Notes under the pieces: model-generated
Told to the model about the DNA's origin: nothing
Database searches by the model: none
The model's input: only the letters and a program-made list of their open reading frames with translations
Made by a program: the position numbers and the translations under genes
Assembly: GCA_024278455.1 (NCBI GenBank)
Contig: JAJRTE010000036.1
Span: 1-40,752 of the forward strand
From: Myxococcota bacterium
GTDB taxonomy: Bacteria; Myxococcota_A; UBA796; JAJRTE01
Direction: 5' to 3'
DNA length: 40,752 bases
Part shown: in pieces, positions 1-7,376 of the stretch
Layout of the letters: each line of letters begins with the position of its first letter
How positions within the stretch are numbered: the first letter of the stretch is position 1

Positions 1-305
1 CAGGGTAGGAACCGGCGCCCAGGAGGCGCGGACAAGGCGCTGAGGTACATCGCGAGACTTTACAACCTGGAGCGAAGCTGGCGTTCTGGAGTGCTTGGCC
101 CGGAGGCGCTCCGCGAGCGCCGGCAGGAGCATGCCCGTCCGGTGCTCGACGAGTTCTGGAGGTGGCTTGAGGACCGAGAAGGGCGAACGCCGCCGAAGGG
201 GCTTCGCGGAGAACGCGATTCGGCCTGTTCGAGCGCTTGCCGCTGGCGACGAAACTGGAGGACCACGAGGCGCTTCTGCCATGGCGAGTGGCTCTGAGCC
301 GGTGA
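1..305 (+). pseudogene. IS66-family transposase, C-terminal remnant
   Basis: Three segments of the IS66 transposase C-terminus lie in order but in three different frames. Frame 1 from base 1 carries RYIARLYNLE and RQEHARPVLDEFWRWLE. Frame 2 around bases 200-229 carries the hallmark ENAIRPV. Frame 3 from base 228 reads FERLPLATKLEDHEALLPWR and stops at 303-305. Compared with the family, about 30 residues are missing before ENAIRPV and about 40 after it, where the GRKNWLFAGS and SLIETAKLNG blocks should be. The gene is therefore dead through internal deletions and frame changes, and it is also cut by the window edge. The motif matches are seen directly; the missing lengths are estimated from memory of the family. 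Confidence 0.8.
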
Positions 306-429
306 GCGGTGGTGTATCGAAGCACGTGCACCATGCGTGACCGGGCCAGTCCGGCCCGTCCCCCTACCAAAGCCCAGGCACCTGATACACTCCCCCACTA
401 CCAAGACACAGGACAAAGCAAGGGTGGGG

Positions 430-463
430 TTTGTTGAGCACTTACGTTTATTGAGCGCCTACG
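430..463. repeat. Tandem 17-bp units, probable end of the IS66-type element
   Basis: Two adjacent 17-bp units, 430-446 and 447-463, match at 14 of 17 positions; both contain TTGAGC followed by CTTACG or CCTACG. Ends resembling GTAAGC..TCAATAAACCCC are, as I recall, typical of IS66-family inverted repeats, and the TGGGGTTTGTTGAGC context fits the right end of the element whose transposase remnant ends at 305. Bases 306-501 otherwise hold no gene. Confidence 0.45.
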
Positions 464-501
464 CAGCCTTGACCCCCCGCTCGAGCTGCCAGCCTGGTTC
501 C

Positions 502-1455
502 TTACTCCACCTTGCCCAGCACGAGGGCGAGGAGCGCCATGCGCATGACGACGCCGTTGAAGGCCTCGATCCAGTAGCGGTTGTGGCGGGTCCCGTCCAC
601 GTCGACGGTCAACTCGTCCATGCGGGGCAGGGAGTGGAGCACGATGGCGCTCTGCTGGGCCTTCTCCCGCATGAGCTTCGCGGTCACCTGGTACTGGGGA
701 GGCGTCACGCCCTTGTCCTCGGTGGCCTCGTCTCGAGGCTTCGTGTAGTCGGGCTGGACGACCGGCTCCATGTAGATGACATCGGCGTCCTGGATGACGT
801 CACGGACATCCTCGGCCTCCCGGAAGCTCACGTTCCGTTCGTTGAGTTCCGCGCGGAATTCGTCGGTGGGAGACATGTTGTCCGGGTAGACCAGGGTCAG
901 GTCCATGTCGAACTGGCTCGCCGCGTACCCGATGGAATGCATGGTCCGCATGCGCATGTCGCCGATGCAGAGGACGTGGATACCGTCGAGGGTGCCCAGT
1001 TCGTTCCAGATGGTGTACAGGTCGGTCAGCACCTGGGTGGGGTGCTCGCCCCAGCCGTCGCCGCAGTTGATGATCGGCACCGACGACCATTTCGCCGCCT
1101 CGGCCGGCGCACCCTGCTGGAAGTGCCGCATGGCGATCACATCACCGTAGTACTCGAGCATGTGCACGGTATCCTTGATGGACTCCTGGTAGAAGTCCCC
1201 GGCGCGGGTCATCTTGGCATCGGAGAACCCCAGCACGTGGCCGCCCAGCCGGTGCATGGCCGCCTCGGTGGCCATCCGTGTACGGGTGCTCGGCTGGTAG
1301 AAGGCGGTCAGCAGGGTCTTGTCGGAACACATGTCGGTATTGCTGCGGTTCTTCGCGATCGGAGCCAGCTCCTCGCACACCTCGAATACCCGAAAGAACT
1401 CCATTCGCTCGAAATCCTTGAGCGAGAGAATGTCACGGCCGTTGAAACTACGCAT
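502..1455 (-). CDS. pyrB: Aspartate carbamoyltransferase-like protein (PyrB family)
   Basis: 317 residues, the usual length of an ATCase catalytic chain. ATCases condense carbamoyl phosphate with aspartate in the cytosol, the committed step of pyrimidine synthesis. The carbamoyl-phosphate site is clear: STRTR (56-60), MRH (109-111), GEHPTQ (136-141) and HSLPRMDE (274-281). Two aspartate-site elements differ from the E. coli enzyme: the 80s loop (80-91) has no obvious Ser80/Lys84 pair, and the Arg-Val-Gln element appears as MEPVVQ (229-234). The ATG has an AGGAAGGAG Shine-Dalgarno six bases upstream. No pyrI-type regulatory chain or other pyr gene is nearby. ATCase is the most likely role, but a related carbamoyltransferase with another acceptor cannot be excluded. 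Confidence 0.82.
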   Translation of the reverse strand: MRSFNGRDILSLKDFERMEFFRVFEVCEELAPIAKNRSNTDMCSDKTLLTAFYQPSTRTRMATEAAMHRLGGHVLGFSDAKMTRAGDFYQESIKDTVHMLEYYGDVIAMRHFQQGAPAEAAKWSSVPIINCGDGWGEHPTQVLTDLYTIWNELGTLDGIHVLCIGDMRMRTMHSIGYAASQFDMDLTLVYPDNMSPTDEFRAELNERNVSFREAEDVRDVIQDADVIYMEPVVQPDYTKPRDEATEDKGVTPPQYQVTAKLMREKAQQSAIVLHSLPRMDELTVDVDGTRHNRYWIEAFNGVVMRMALLALVLGKVE

Positions 1456-1528
1456 GGTCTCTCCTTCCTCAGTATGCCTTTCGAAACAGCGCCTTCGAAA
1501 TGGCGGAGCCGTTGTTACAAGGGACGGA

Positions 1529-1558
1529 ACAATATCCGGATCCGCGGGGTTGCGTCAA
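1529..1558 (-). promoter_or_regulatory. Putative sigma-70 promoter of pyrB
   Basis: On the minus strand TTGACG (1558-1553) and TATTGT (1534-1529) are separated by 18 bp, about 75 bp upstream of the pyrB ATG. Seen by eye only. Confidence 0.5.
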
Positions 1559-1666
1559 GTGCCAAGTGCGTGGAAGGTGGACGCGCCGAAGCGCTCGGCA
1601 ACCCTGTCACATCCACGACACCTTTCGTCCCGGAGCCTGGTGGGAGATTCCGAGGCGCTTCTCTCG

Positions 1667-1695
1667 TTGACACGCGGCCGGAGCCGGGCTAAGAA
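1667..1695 (+). promoter_or_regulatory. Sigma-70 promoter of the tRNA-Sec gene
   Basis: TTGACA (1667-1672), a 17-bp spacer and TAAGAA (1690-1695). The -10 box ends eight bases before the first base of the mature tRNA, as expected for a stable RNA promoter. Confidence 0.7.
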
Positions 1696-1703
1696 AGGAG
1701 TAC

Positions 1704-1803
1704 GGAAGCAGTTCCGGCACTGGTGGCCGGTCCGGTCTTCAAAACCGGTGGGGTCTGGTGAAAGCCACGGCCCGGTGGGTTCGATTCCCATCTGCTTCCG
1801 CCA
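1704..1803 (+). tRNA. selC: tRNA-Sec (anticodon UCA)
   Basis: 100-nt tRNA with the features peculiar to bacterial selenocysteine tRNA. The acceptor stem is 8 bp (GGAAGCAG with CTGCTTCC). The D stem is long and GC-rich. The anticodon stem CCGGT/ACCGG encloses the loop CTTCAAA, giving anticodon TCA at 1739-1741. A long variable arm follows, then a T arm with GGTTCGATTCC and an encoded CCA end (1801-1803). It reads UGA codons as selenocysteine when a SECIS element is present, so the organism very probably makes selenoproteins. selA, selB and selD are not in this window. The bases 3' of the gene lead into an accessory region, and selC is a known integration site in other bacteria. Confidence 0.95.
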
Positions 1804-1970
1804 TCTTCCTTCCCCCCTGTCGATTCTTGTAGGGGCGCGGCGCGCTGCTTCGCGACAGACAAACGTGTAGCCGCATTTGTGGCTCGGAGTAACTTGGATC
1901 GGCCAGCGAGCGGACGTGCAACATCGGGAATACATAGAACAGAATCGCGCCTTGAAAGAAGGATGACCCT

Positions 1971-2195
1971 ATGAAGACGATTGAAGCCGAAGCTCCGGTG
2001 ACGCCAGAGGGGCTCCTTACGGTTCAGGCTCCTGGAGTGCAGCCTGGCGCCCATCGAGTCGTCATCGTCATCGATGACTATCGGCGGGAGAAACAGGGCC
2101 GTCCCCCGCTGCGCTTTTCTTCTCATCCGGCGACATTCGTCAGCGAACAGTTCCGGTGTCGGCGCGAGGAGATCTATGATGACGACGGCCGATAG
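1971..2195 (+). CDS. Antitoxin-like small protein without a partner toxin
   Basis: 74 residues starting MKTIEAEAPVTPEGLLTVQ and ending RREEIYDDDGR. The short beta-rich N-terminus followed by an RREE(I/D)YDD-type tail is the layout of small proteins usually encoded just upstream of PIN-domain (VapC-type) toxins. GAAGGA lies seven bases before the ATG and supports this start. No PIN-domain frame follows: bases 2196-2399 encode nothing recognisable, so the toxin seems to have been lost. Family placement is by resemblance only. Confidence 0.55.
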   Translation: MKTIEAEAPVTPEGLLTVQAPGVQPGAHRVVIVIDDYRREKQGRPPLRFSSHPATFVSEQFRCRREEIYDDDGR

Positions 2196-2399
2196 CCCGG
2201 TGTTTGTGGCCAAGCACGTAGCCCGTCATTCGTGTTCGGACAACGGGTATCGCGTGGGTTGACAGAAGTGACAGGCACACTCGGCCCTCGCGCCCCCCCC
2301 CGGCAGAAGCCGCCTGTCATGTCACTGATGATTGCCATCATGGAGGGAGAGCCGCATAATCACATACGAGACATTGGCGTCATCGAGTTTGGAGGGCAC

Positions 2400-2642
2400 A
2401 TGCCCGAGAATACTGTTCAGATCGATGTTGAGTTGGAGGAACGGCTCAACAAACTCGCCGCCACCACCGGGCGCACCAGAGCCTGGATCGTCCAACGCGC
2501 CCTAGAGGAGTTCCTCTCTCAGGAGGAGTGGATGGCGAAGGCCATCCAAGACGGTATCGAAGCCGCTGATCGAGGAGATTTCGCCTCTGACGCCGAAGTG
2601 CAGGCCACCTTTGCCCGTTGGGGGGGCGATGCCAAGGGTTAG
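2400..2642 (+). CDS. Ribbon-helix-helix antitoxin (CopG/RelB type)
   Basis: 80 residues. The N-terminal strand TVQIDVELEERLNKLAATTG followed by RTRAWIVQRALEEFL is a typical ribbon-helix-helix DNA-binding fold, and the acidic C-terminal half would bind the toxin. I chose the ATG at 2400 over upstream in-frame starts because the RHH strand normally begins within the first few residues and GGAGGG lies just upstream. The stop codon overlaps the next gene by 14 bases, the usual antitoxin-first arrangement. By family precedent the protein neutralises the ParE-like toxin and represses its own operon. Confidence 0.8.
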   Translation: MPENTVQIDVELEERLNKLAATTGRTRAWIVQRALEEFLSQEEWMAKAIQDGIEAADRGDFASDAEVQATFARWGGDAKG

Positions 2643-2916
2643 GTGGACCAAGCCGGCCCTTCGTGATCTCGAGGATGCCGTAGACTACATCGCCCAGGAC
2701 AATCCGGATGCCGCGCAGGCGGTGGCCCAGAAGATCCGGGCCGCCTCTCAGCAGCTCGCGGAGCATCCGGCGATGGGTCGGCCCGGTCGAATAGCCGGGA
2801 CCCGCGAACGGATCATCGTAGGAACGCCCTACCTGATCGCCTACCGGGAGGTCGGTGAATACGTGGACTTGTTGCGGCTCCTCCACGGACGCAGGAGATG
2901 GCCTGGAAGGATGTGA
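2629..2916 (+). CDS. ParE/RelE-family toxin
   Basis: 95 residues from the ATG at 2629, inside the end of the antitoxin gene. The fold signature is clear: RVRWTKPALRDLEDAVDYIA, an alanine-rich helical hairpin, then the core strands RERIIVGTPYLIAYREVGEYVDLLRLLHGRRRWP with the conserved TPY..AYR and HGRRRWP ends. ParE members poison gyrase and RelE members cleave mRNA; the HG-R-xWP ending favours ParE, but the target is not decided by sequence. A TTG six codons upstream (2611) is in frame and is a less likely start. Confidence 0.8.
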   Translation: MPRVRWTKPALRDLEDAVDYIAQDNPDAAQAVAQKIRAASQQLAEHPAMGRPGRIAGTRERIIVGTPYLIAYREVGEYVDLLRLLHGRRRWPGRM

Positions 2917-3205
2917 CGCCTCTGCCCTCAATCGAGGATGGCGAGGTTCGCCCGAGGCAAGCAGCGCGTCGAGGGCGTCGGGGCCGCCCCGCGTCGGCTT
3001 CACCACCGGGCCGCCGTCAAACACGTCCCCATCCACGCCGTGATATCCCGGACAGCCGATGAAGGTCAGGTCGCCGCCGAAGAAGGGCGCGTGGCAGCAG
3101 TTACAGACCAAACTCCACCAATTCAACATTCCTATCCGATCGCGGATGGCGCCGGACGGGACCTCGGCGCGAGGAAATCCATGATGACGAAAGAACGTGC
3201 ACGAG
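2917..3205. other. Intergenic stretch with an unassigned minus-strand reading frame
   Basis: No recognised gene. On the minus strand an open frame from an ATG at 3129 (reading down to 2917 before running antisense to the toxin gene) has protein-like composition, with CNCCHAPFFGGD and GCPGYHGVDGDVFDGGPV. It could be the remnant of a lost gene or chance. There is no convincing ribosome-binding site. Confidence 0.3.
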
Positions 3206-5062
3206 TCACGGCCGCGAGTAGATTTCCACGTTGCCGGCGCACGCCCCCGCGCCGAAAACGTCCGGCTGGTCCTGGCAGATGGTGCAGCGTCCGTTGGCCG
3301 GATCCTTGTTGTAGATCGGGAGGACCTTCCACTGGTCGCCGCCCCCGTTGCTGCAACCCACCCCGAAATGCCCGCTCTCCCGGTCCACACACCCAAATGA
3401 CCTCTCATCGGATCCCGCGTTGTAGTAGTAGGTGCCCTCGAGAGGTTGGTAGGCGGCCCAGTTCCACACCAGGTGTGTCACAGGCGACCGATACCAGTTG
3501 CCGTTGAGATAGTACAGATATTCGCGAGACACCGACTGCAGGGTCGGCTGGTACTCTGGAGACAGATGGGTCCAGCCGCCCCCGCTGACGCTGAACAGGC
3601 AGTGGACCTGGAACGCCTGCCCGTCCTGCTCCGGGTCGACATGGTAGTACCCATCCTCGGCGCCTGGCACGCTGTCCCGAATCTCGAGGCAGTTGATGGC
3701 CGGACATGCGATCTCACCCACATCGTAGCCTTCGTCGATAACGCCATTGCAGTTGTTGTCGACACCGCAATCGTCCGAGGCGTCCGGGTAGACGTCCGGA
3801 TTCGTGTCGTCGCAATCGTCCGAGGAGGCCACGTATCCCGAGGGCGGCGCACAGTCGACGACGCTGTGGTCCGGATCCCCGGCCCCATCACCGTCCGAGT
3901 CGAGGTACCACTCGGTCATCACCCCCTCATCGACCTCACCGTCGCAGTCGTCATCGACCAGGTTGCAGGTCTCGAGCGCACCGGGAAAGGCTCCAGCATC
4001 CGTGTCGTCGCAATCTCCCGCCGTGATGGTCATGCCCTCCAGTGCCGTGCAGCTCGAGGTGGCGGGGCCGGCTCCGAAACCATCTCCATCTGAATCCACA
4101 TAGTAGTCCGTGAAGTCCAGGTCTTCGTCTATTGCGCCATCACAATCGTTGTCCGTGTCGTCACAGGTCTCGAGCGCACCGGGAAAAGCGCTGGCATCCG
4201 TGTCGTCGCAGTCGCCACCGACCTCGACGTATCCCTCGGGCGCGGAGCAGGCGTCCACGGGCTCATCTCCGTTGGCCGGAGGCTGGGACGGGTCGGAGCG
4301 GCCGAACCCGTCACCGTCGTTGTCGGGGTAGAAGACCTGTGTCACGCCCTCGTCGACGCCCCCGTTGCAATTGTTGTCCACCCCGTCGCAGGTCTCATCC
4401 TGGCCCGGGTGCCGGTTCGGGTCGGTGTCGGCGCAGTCGAATTCTCCCGACCCGGACGCCACATAACCATCAGGCTGTGCACACCGAGTGACCGTGGCGG
4501 CAGCGTTGCCATATCCATCCTGATCCACGTCCTGATACCACGTGGTGGCGTCGATGGCGTCGGATTCATCGATGCTTCCGTCGCAGTCATCGTCGATGGT
4601 GTTGCAGATCTCGTTGGCGTCCGGGTTGACGGACGGATTTCCGTCGTCGCAATCGCCCTGGGGAAGCGAGAATCCATCCCCATCTCGATCCGGCGGCACT
4701 GTTGGCGTGGACACGGGCGTGGGCGTGGACACAGGCGTGGGCGTGGGCACAGGCGTGGGCGTGGGCACAGGCGTGGGCACAGGCGTGGGCGTGGGCGGCG
4801 CAGAAGGCGTCGGCGAGGGACCCGGGATGATGGACGGTGCCGGCGCCTGCGTCGGGGTGGCCGGTGCACCGAAAGTCGGCGTTGGTGTGCCCGACTCTGG
4901 CGTAGGTGACTCGGGGGCGAGTGATGGAGACAGTGGTGGTGGTGTCGATGGGTGATTGCTGGCGTCATCGTCATGGTCCGGACTTGAACAGCCAACCACG
5001 GCCACGGAGAAACAGGTCGCAAGACAGATCCACCACCGCGTTTCATTTCGCTTGCTGGTCAC
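3206..5062 (-). CDS. Lipoprotein with MopE-type metal-binding repeats and a fibrinogen-like C-terminus
   Basis: 618 residues from the GTG at 5060-5062; the longer frame adds 38 residues that do not fit a signal peptide. Residues 1-25 form a lipoprotein signal ending in the lipobox VVGC (Cys25). A Pro/Thr-rich stalk (about 30-135) has PTPTPV repeats. Five MopE/DCDD repeats follow, each pairing a DxDGDGxG calcium-type loop with a DCDDTD..FPG..ETCD..D-DCDG-IDE block. The C-terminal part, from about NCLEIRDS with a GGGWTHL motif, resembles the fibrinogen/COLF1-like fold. The protein should be anchored in the outer membrane with a long stalk and cation-binding arms. Repeats 3 and 4 are nearly identical in DNA, suggesting recent duplication. 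A possible minus-strand -10 box TATACT lies at 5131-5126. The ligand is unknown. Confidence 0.8.
   Translation of the reverse strand: MTSKRNETRWWICLATCFSVAVVGCSSPDHDDDASNHPSTPPPLSPSLAPESPTPESGTPTPTFGAPATPTQAPAPSIIPGPSPTPSAPPTPTPVPTPVPTPTPVPTPTPVSTPTPVSTPTVPPDRDGDGFSLPQGDCDDGNPSVNPDANEICNTIDDDCDGSIDESDAIDATTWYQDVDQDGYGNAAATVTRCAQPDGYVASGSGEFDCADTDPNRHPGQDETCDGVDNNCNGGVDEGVTQVFYPDNDGDGFGRSDPSQPPANGDEPVDACSAPEGYVEVGGDCDDTDASAFPGALETCDDTDNDCDGAIDEDLDFTDYYVDSDGDGFGAGPATSSCTALEGMTITAGDCDDTDAGAFPGALETCNLVDDDCDGEVDEGVMTEWYLDSDGDGAGDPDHSVVDCAPPSGYVASSDDCDDTNPDVYPDASDDCGVDNNCNGVIDEGYDVGEIACPAINCLEIRDSVPGAEDGYYHVDPEQDGQAFQVHCLFSVSGGGWTHLSPEYQPTLQSVSREYLYYLNGNWYRSPVTHLVWNWAAYQPLEGTYYYNAGSDERSFGCVDRESGHFGVGCSNGGGDQWKVLPIYNKDPANGRCTICQDQPDVFGAGACAGNVEIYSRP
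4705..4800. repeat. 18-bp tandem repeat coding the Pro-Thr stalk
   Basis: Four 18-bp units (4705-4722, 4723-4740, 4741-4758, 4759-4776) of the form GCGTGGRCACRGGCGTGG, then a shortened 12-bp copy and a 12-bp half unit. On the coding strand they give PTPTPV. The shortened copy keeps the frame, so stalk length can change by replication slippage without breaking the protein. Confidence 0.9.
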
Positions 5063-5167
5063 GACACCCCCGCGCAGCCGGATAGGATTCCCAAGCCTGC
5101 CATCGCACGCACGCCTGCCAGGGGCAGTATACCACATCCTGGAAGGTGTGGTTGGGGATGAACGCTT

Positions 5168-5584
5168 GTGCTGCACCGGGGGGTCGATTTCCGGTGCGCC
5201 GACACCTGGTGGAACAGCCAGGTCCCGTTCTGGCGCATCTTCGGAAGACCCGAATCCGGCACCAAGAAAAGTAAAGAACCTCGTAGATTCTGGATAGAGC
5301 TATTGCAATACACCGTGTTGCAACGGTTCGCGACCATGGGGCTGAAGGAGGTAGGAGATATGCTGCAACTGACCTCCTTGAAAGAGACGGCTGGCGGCAG
5401 GGAACTCATTGCCATCGGGCGACAAAAGGGGCTCCAGGAAGGGCTCCAGAAAGGGGAACTCATCGGAGAGATCCGTGCCTGCCAACGGGTGCTCAAGATG
5501 GTGGTGACGCCCCGGCAAACGATGCGGAAGATGTCCCTTCGAGAGCTTCGCGCCCTCCTTTCGAAACTCGACGACAAGCTGTAG
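5168..5584 (+). pseudogene. Truncated Rpn/transposase-like nuclease, C-terminal part
   Basis: The frame runs 138 codons, but only the part from about base 5300 looks like a known family: MGLKEVGDMLQLTSLKET, then the coiled GRQKGLQEGLQKGELIGEI and a helical tail ending LRALLSKLDDKL. This is the usual C-terminus of Rpn-type recombination-promoting nucleases (PD-(D/E)XK, formerly called putative transposases). The N-terminal nuclease domain of about 200 residues is missing, and the first 40 codons show no resemblance. I read it as a 5'-truncated remnant. Together with the IS66 remnant and the toxin-antitoxin genes it marks 0-5.6 kb as accessory DNA. Confidence 0.55.
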
Positions 5585-5671
5585 CATTCGGGGGCGACAC
5601 GGGCGGCGCGCCCGCGGGGGCTGGAGGGCGCGGGAGGGGCGCAGCACGCAGATTGGGGAAGACAGGCCGCG

Positions 5672-5700
5672 TTGACGCAGCGCTCTCGTCGAGGTACATT
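5672..5700 (+). promoter_or_regulatory. Putative sigma-70 promoter for the metallo-hydrolase gene
   Basis: TTGACG (5672-5677), 17-bp spacer, TACATT (5695-5700). It lies in the gene-free stretch 5585-5929, in which I see no other feature. It would give a 5' leader of about 220 nt. Confidence 0.45.
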
Positions 5701-5929
5701 AGGTCACTACCTGCTGCTGAGGCCGTCTCGTTCAACAGGGTCTCGAGACGAAAGCCCGGGAAGAGGATTCGGGTGGGTTCCGTGACCGGACCGTCGCGCG
5801 GGCGATCTGCTCGAGGCGAACGGATTCGGCCATCGGGTCCCGGCGGAAGCAGGCCGCGTACACCAATCGAGGGCCCTCCATCCGCCCGGGCCCGGTGGAC
5901 CTGGAGATGGCCCGGGACCTGGAGAATCC

Positions 5930-7150
5930 ATGGAACGCCTGGTTCAGCGGGTGCCTGCCCGCCTTCGCCTCCTCTGCTGGGTCGTCCTGTTTCTGCTTCT
6001 CGCCACGGCAGGGACCTCCCCGGCCGGGACTCCCCCGCCGGACGAGGGGGACCTTCTCCGGGTGGCCGTGCTCGACGTCGGCCAGGGCGACGCCATCGTC
6101 ATCCAGACCCCGGGCGGGAAGACAGCGCTCATCGACGCGGGGCCAGGGAAGAGCCGAGAGCTGCTCCTGGCCCAGTTGGCGCTCCTCGGGGTCGAGCGGA
6201 TCGACGCGGCCTTCAACACCCACCCCCACGAAGACCACTTGGGCGGATTCGTCGCTGTTCTCGAGCGGTACCCGGTTCGCCTCTTTTCCGATTCGGGTGC
6301 CGTCCACACCACCCGCGCCTACGAGAACATGCTGCGCGAACTGAAAGCCCGCCAGGTGCCCGCCCGGGTGGCACGCAGGGGCCAGGTATACAAGATTGGG
6401 AGCGGCGCGACCCTCGAGGTGCTCGCGCCCACGGACGCATGGTTTCAGCAAGCGGCGGGCGAACTCAACAACACATCGGTCGTGCTCCGATTGACCTACC
6501 ATGAGTTCAGCATGGACCTCATGGGCGATGCCGAGGTCGAGGTCGAGGACCACCTGCTCGGGGCAGGAGTCGCACCGGCGGTCGTGCTCAAGGTCGGCCA
6601 CCACGGAAGCCGTTCCTCATCCACATCGGCGTTCATCGACCGGCTCCAGGTCCGGGTGGCGATCATTTCGTGCGGCGCGGACAACAGGTACGGCCATCCC
6701 CACCGGGAGACGCTGGATACCTTTCGCAGCCGGGGGGTCCGCGTCTTCCGCACCGATCGGGACGGACAGATCCGGGTGCTGAGCGACGGGAGCCGGATGT
6801 GGGTGGAGACCTTTCCTCGAAGCCGGTGGCAGAGCGCGGGGGCAACAGGCACGCCGAAGCCGGCGAACGTGGAAGGGCCGTTCGACTTGGAGGAGATCCG
6901 GGCACGCCCGGTCGCCCCCCTCGGAACGGCTGCGCCCGCGCTTTCGCAACCCGCCACCGCTGGAGACGGAGCGACGGCCGCGCCAAGGGACGCCCCTGCC
7001 GGCTACGTGGCCAGTGCCAAGTCCAAGGTGTTCCACCTGGCCACCTGCCCCTATGCCCGCCGAATATCTCCACAGAATCTCCAGCACTACGCAACCCGCG
7101 AGGCCGCTATCGGCGCGGGCAAGTCACCCGCCCGTTGCTGCAACCCCTGA
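5930..7150 (+). CDS. Secreted ComEC-type metallo-beta-lactamase-fold hydrolase with Ada-like zinc domain
   Basis: 406 residues. Residues 12-33 form a hydrophobic signal or anchor. The catalytic domain begins at LRVAVLDVGQGDA (43-55) and carries the metal-binding HPHEDHLGG (98-106), GDAEVEVE and KVGHHGSRSS, the pattern of the nuclease-like domain found at the C-terminus of ComEC/Rec2 and in stand-alone relatives. A Pro/Ala-rich linker leads to a C-terminal segment of about 47 residues, SKVFHLATCPYARRI..CC, like the Ada-type zinc-binding domain often fused to secreted nucleases. An extracellular phosphodiesterase or nuclease role is inferred. None of the ComEC membrane channel is present, so it is not ComEC itself. 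The next gene is same-strand but 226 bp away. Confidence 0.8.
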   Translation: MERLVQRVPARLRLLCWVVLFLLLATAGTSPAGTPPPDEGDLLRVAVLDVGQGDAIVIQTPGGKTALIDAGPGKSRELLLAQLALLGVERIDAAFNTHPHEDHLGGFVAVLERYPVRLFSDSGAVHTTRAYENMLRELKARQVPARVARRGQVYKIGSGATLEVLAPTDAWFQQAAGELNNTSVVLRLTYHEFSMDLMGDAEVEVEDHLLGAGVAPAVVLKVGHHGSRSSSTSAFIDRLQVRVAIISCGADNRYGHPHRETLDTFRSRGVRVFRTDRDGQIRVLSDGSRMWVETFPRSRWQSAGATGTPKPANVEGPFDLEEIRARPVAPLGTAAPALSQPATAGDGATAAPRDAPAGYVASAKSKVFHLATCPYARRISPQNLQHYATREAAIGAGKSPARCCNP

Positions 7151-7181
7151 CGTGACGTTCCTCTTTGTTCACATTTCTGTT

Positions 7182-7209
7182 GCCATTCGGCTTCATTTGG
7201 CGTTTTTTT
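7182..7209 (+). terminator. Weak possible terminator after the metallo-hydrolase gene
   Basis: A short GCCA/TGGC stem (7182-7185 with 7198-7201) is followed by G and seven T (7203-7209). The stem is only 4 bp, so the call rests mainly on the T-run in otherwise GC-rich DNA. Confidence 0.3.
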
Positions 7210-7376
7210 CTTCCAGTTTTCGGCTTTTGATGCCACCCTGCGCCCCAAAAGGCCGGCGATTTGGCGAAAGAGGTTGCTCGAGGCACACCGGCACAGGGTT
7301 CGCGACGTGCTCGCACCAGCGCCCCGGCAACCGTCACGGCTGCCTCGAGTCCGCGACCGCTTCCAGGAGAAAAGCC

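Noticed and set aside
337..1692. 451-codon plus-strand frame over pyrB
   Set aside because: It is the mirror frame of the well-supported pyrB and has no ribosome-binding site or family likeness.
2446..3408. 320-codon minus-strand frame across the toxin gene
   Set aside because: Most of it is the antisense of the ParE-like toxin and of the lipoprotein end; only 2917-3129 is not explained that way and is noted separately.
1792..5700. Attachment-site duplicate of the tRNA-Sec 3' end
   Set aside because: I found no second copy of CTGCTTCC with the neighbouring T-arm bases; GGATTCCCAAG near 5087 is too short a match.
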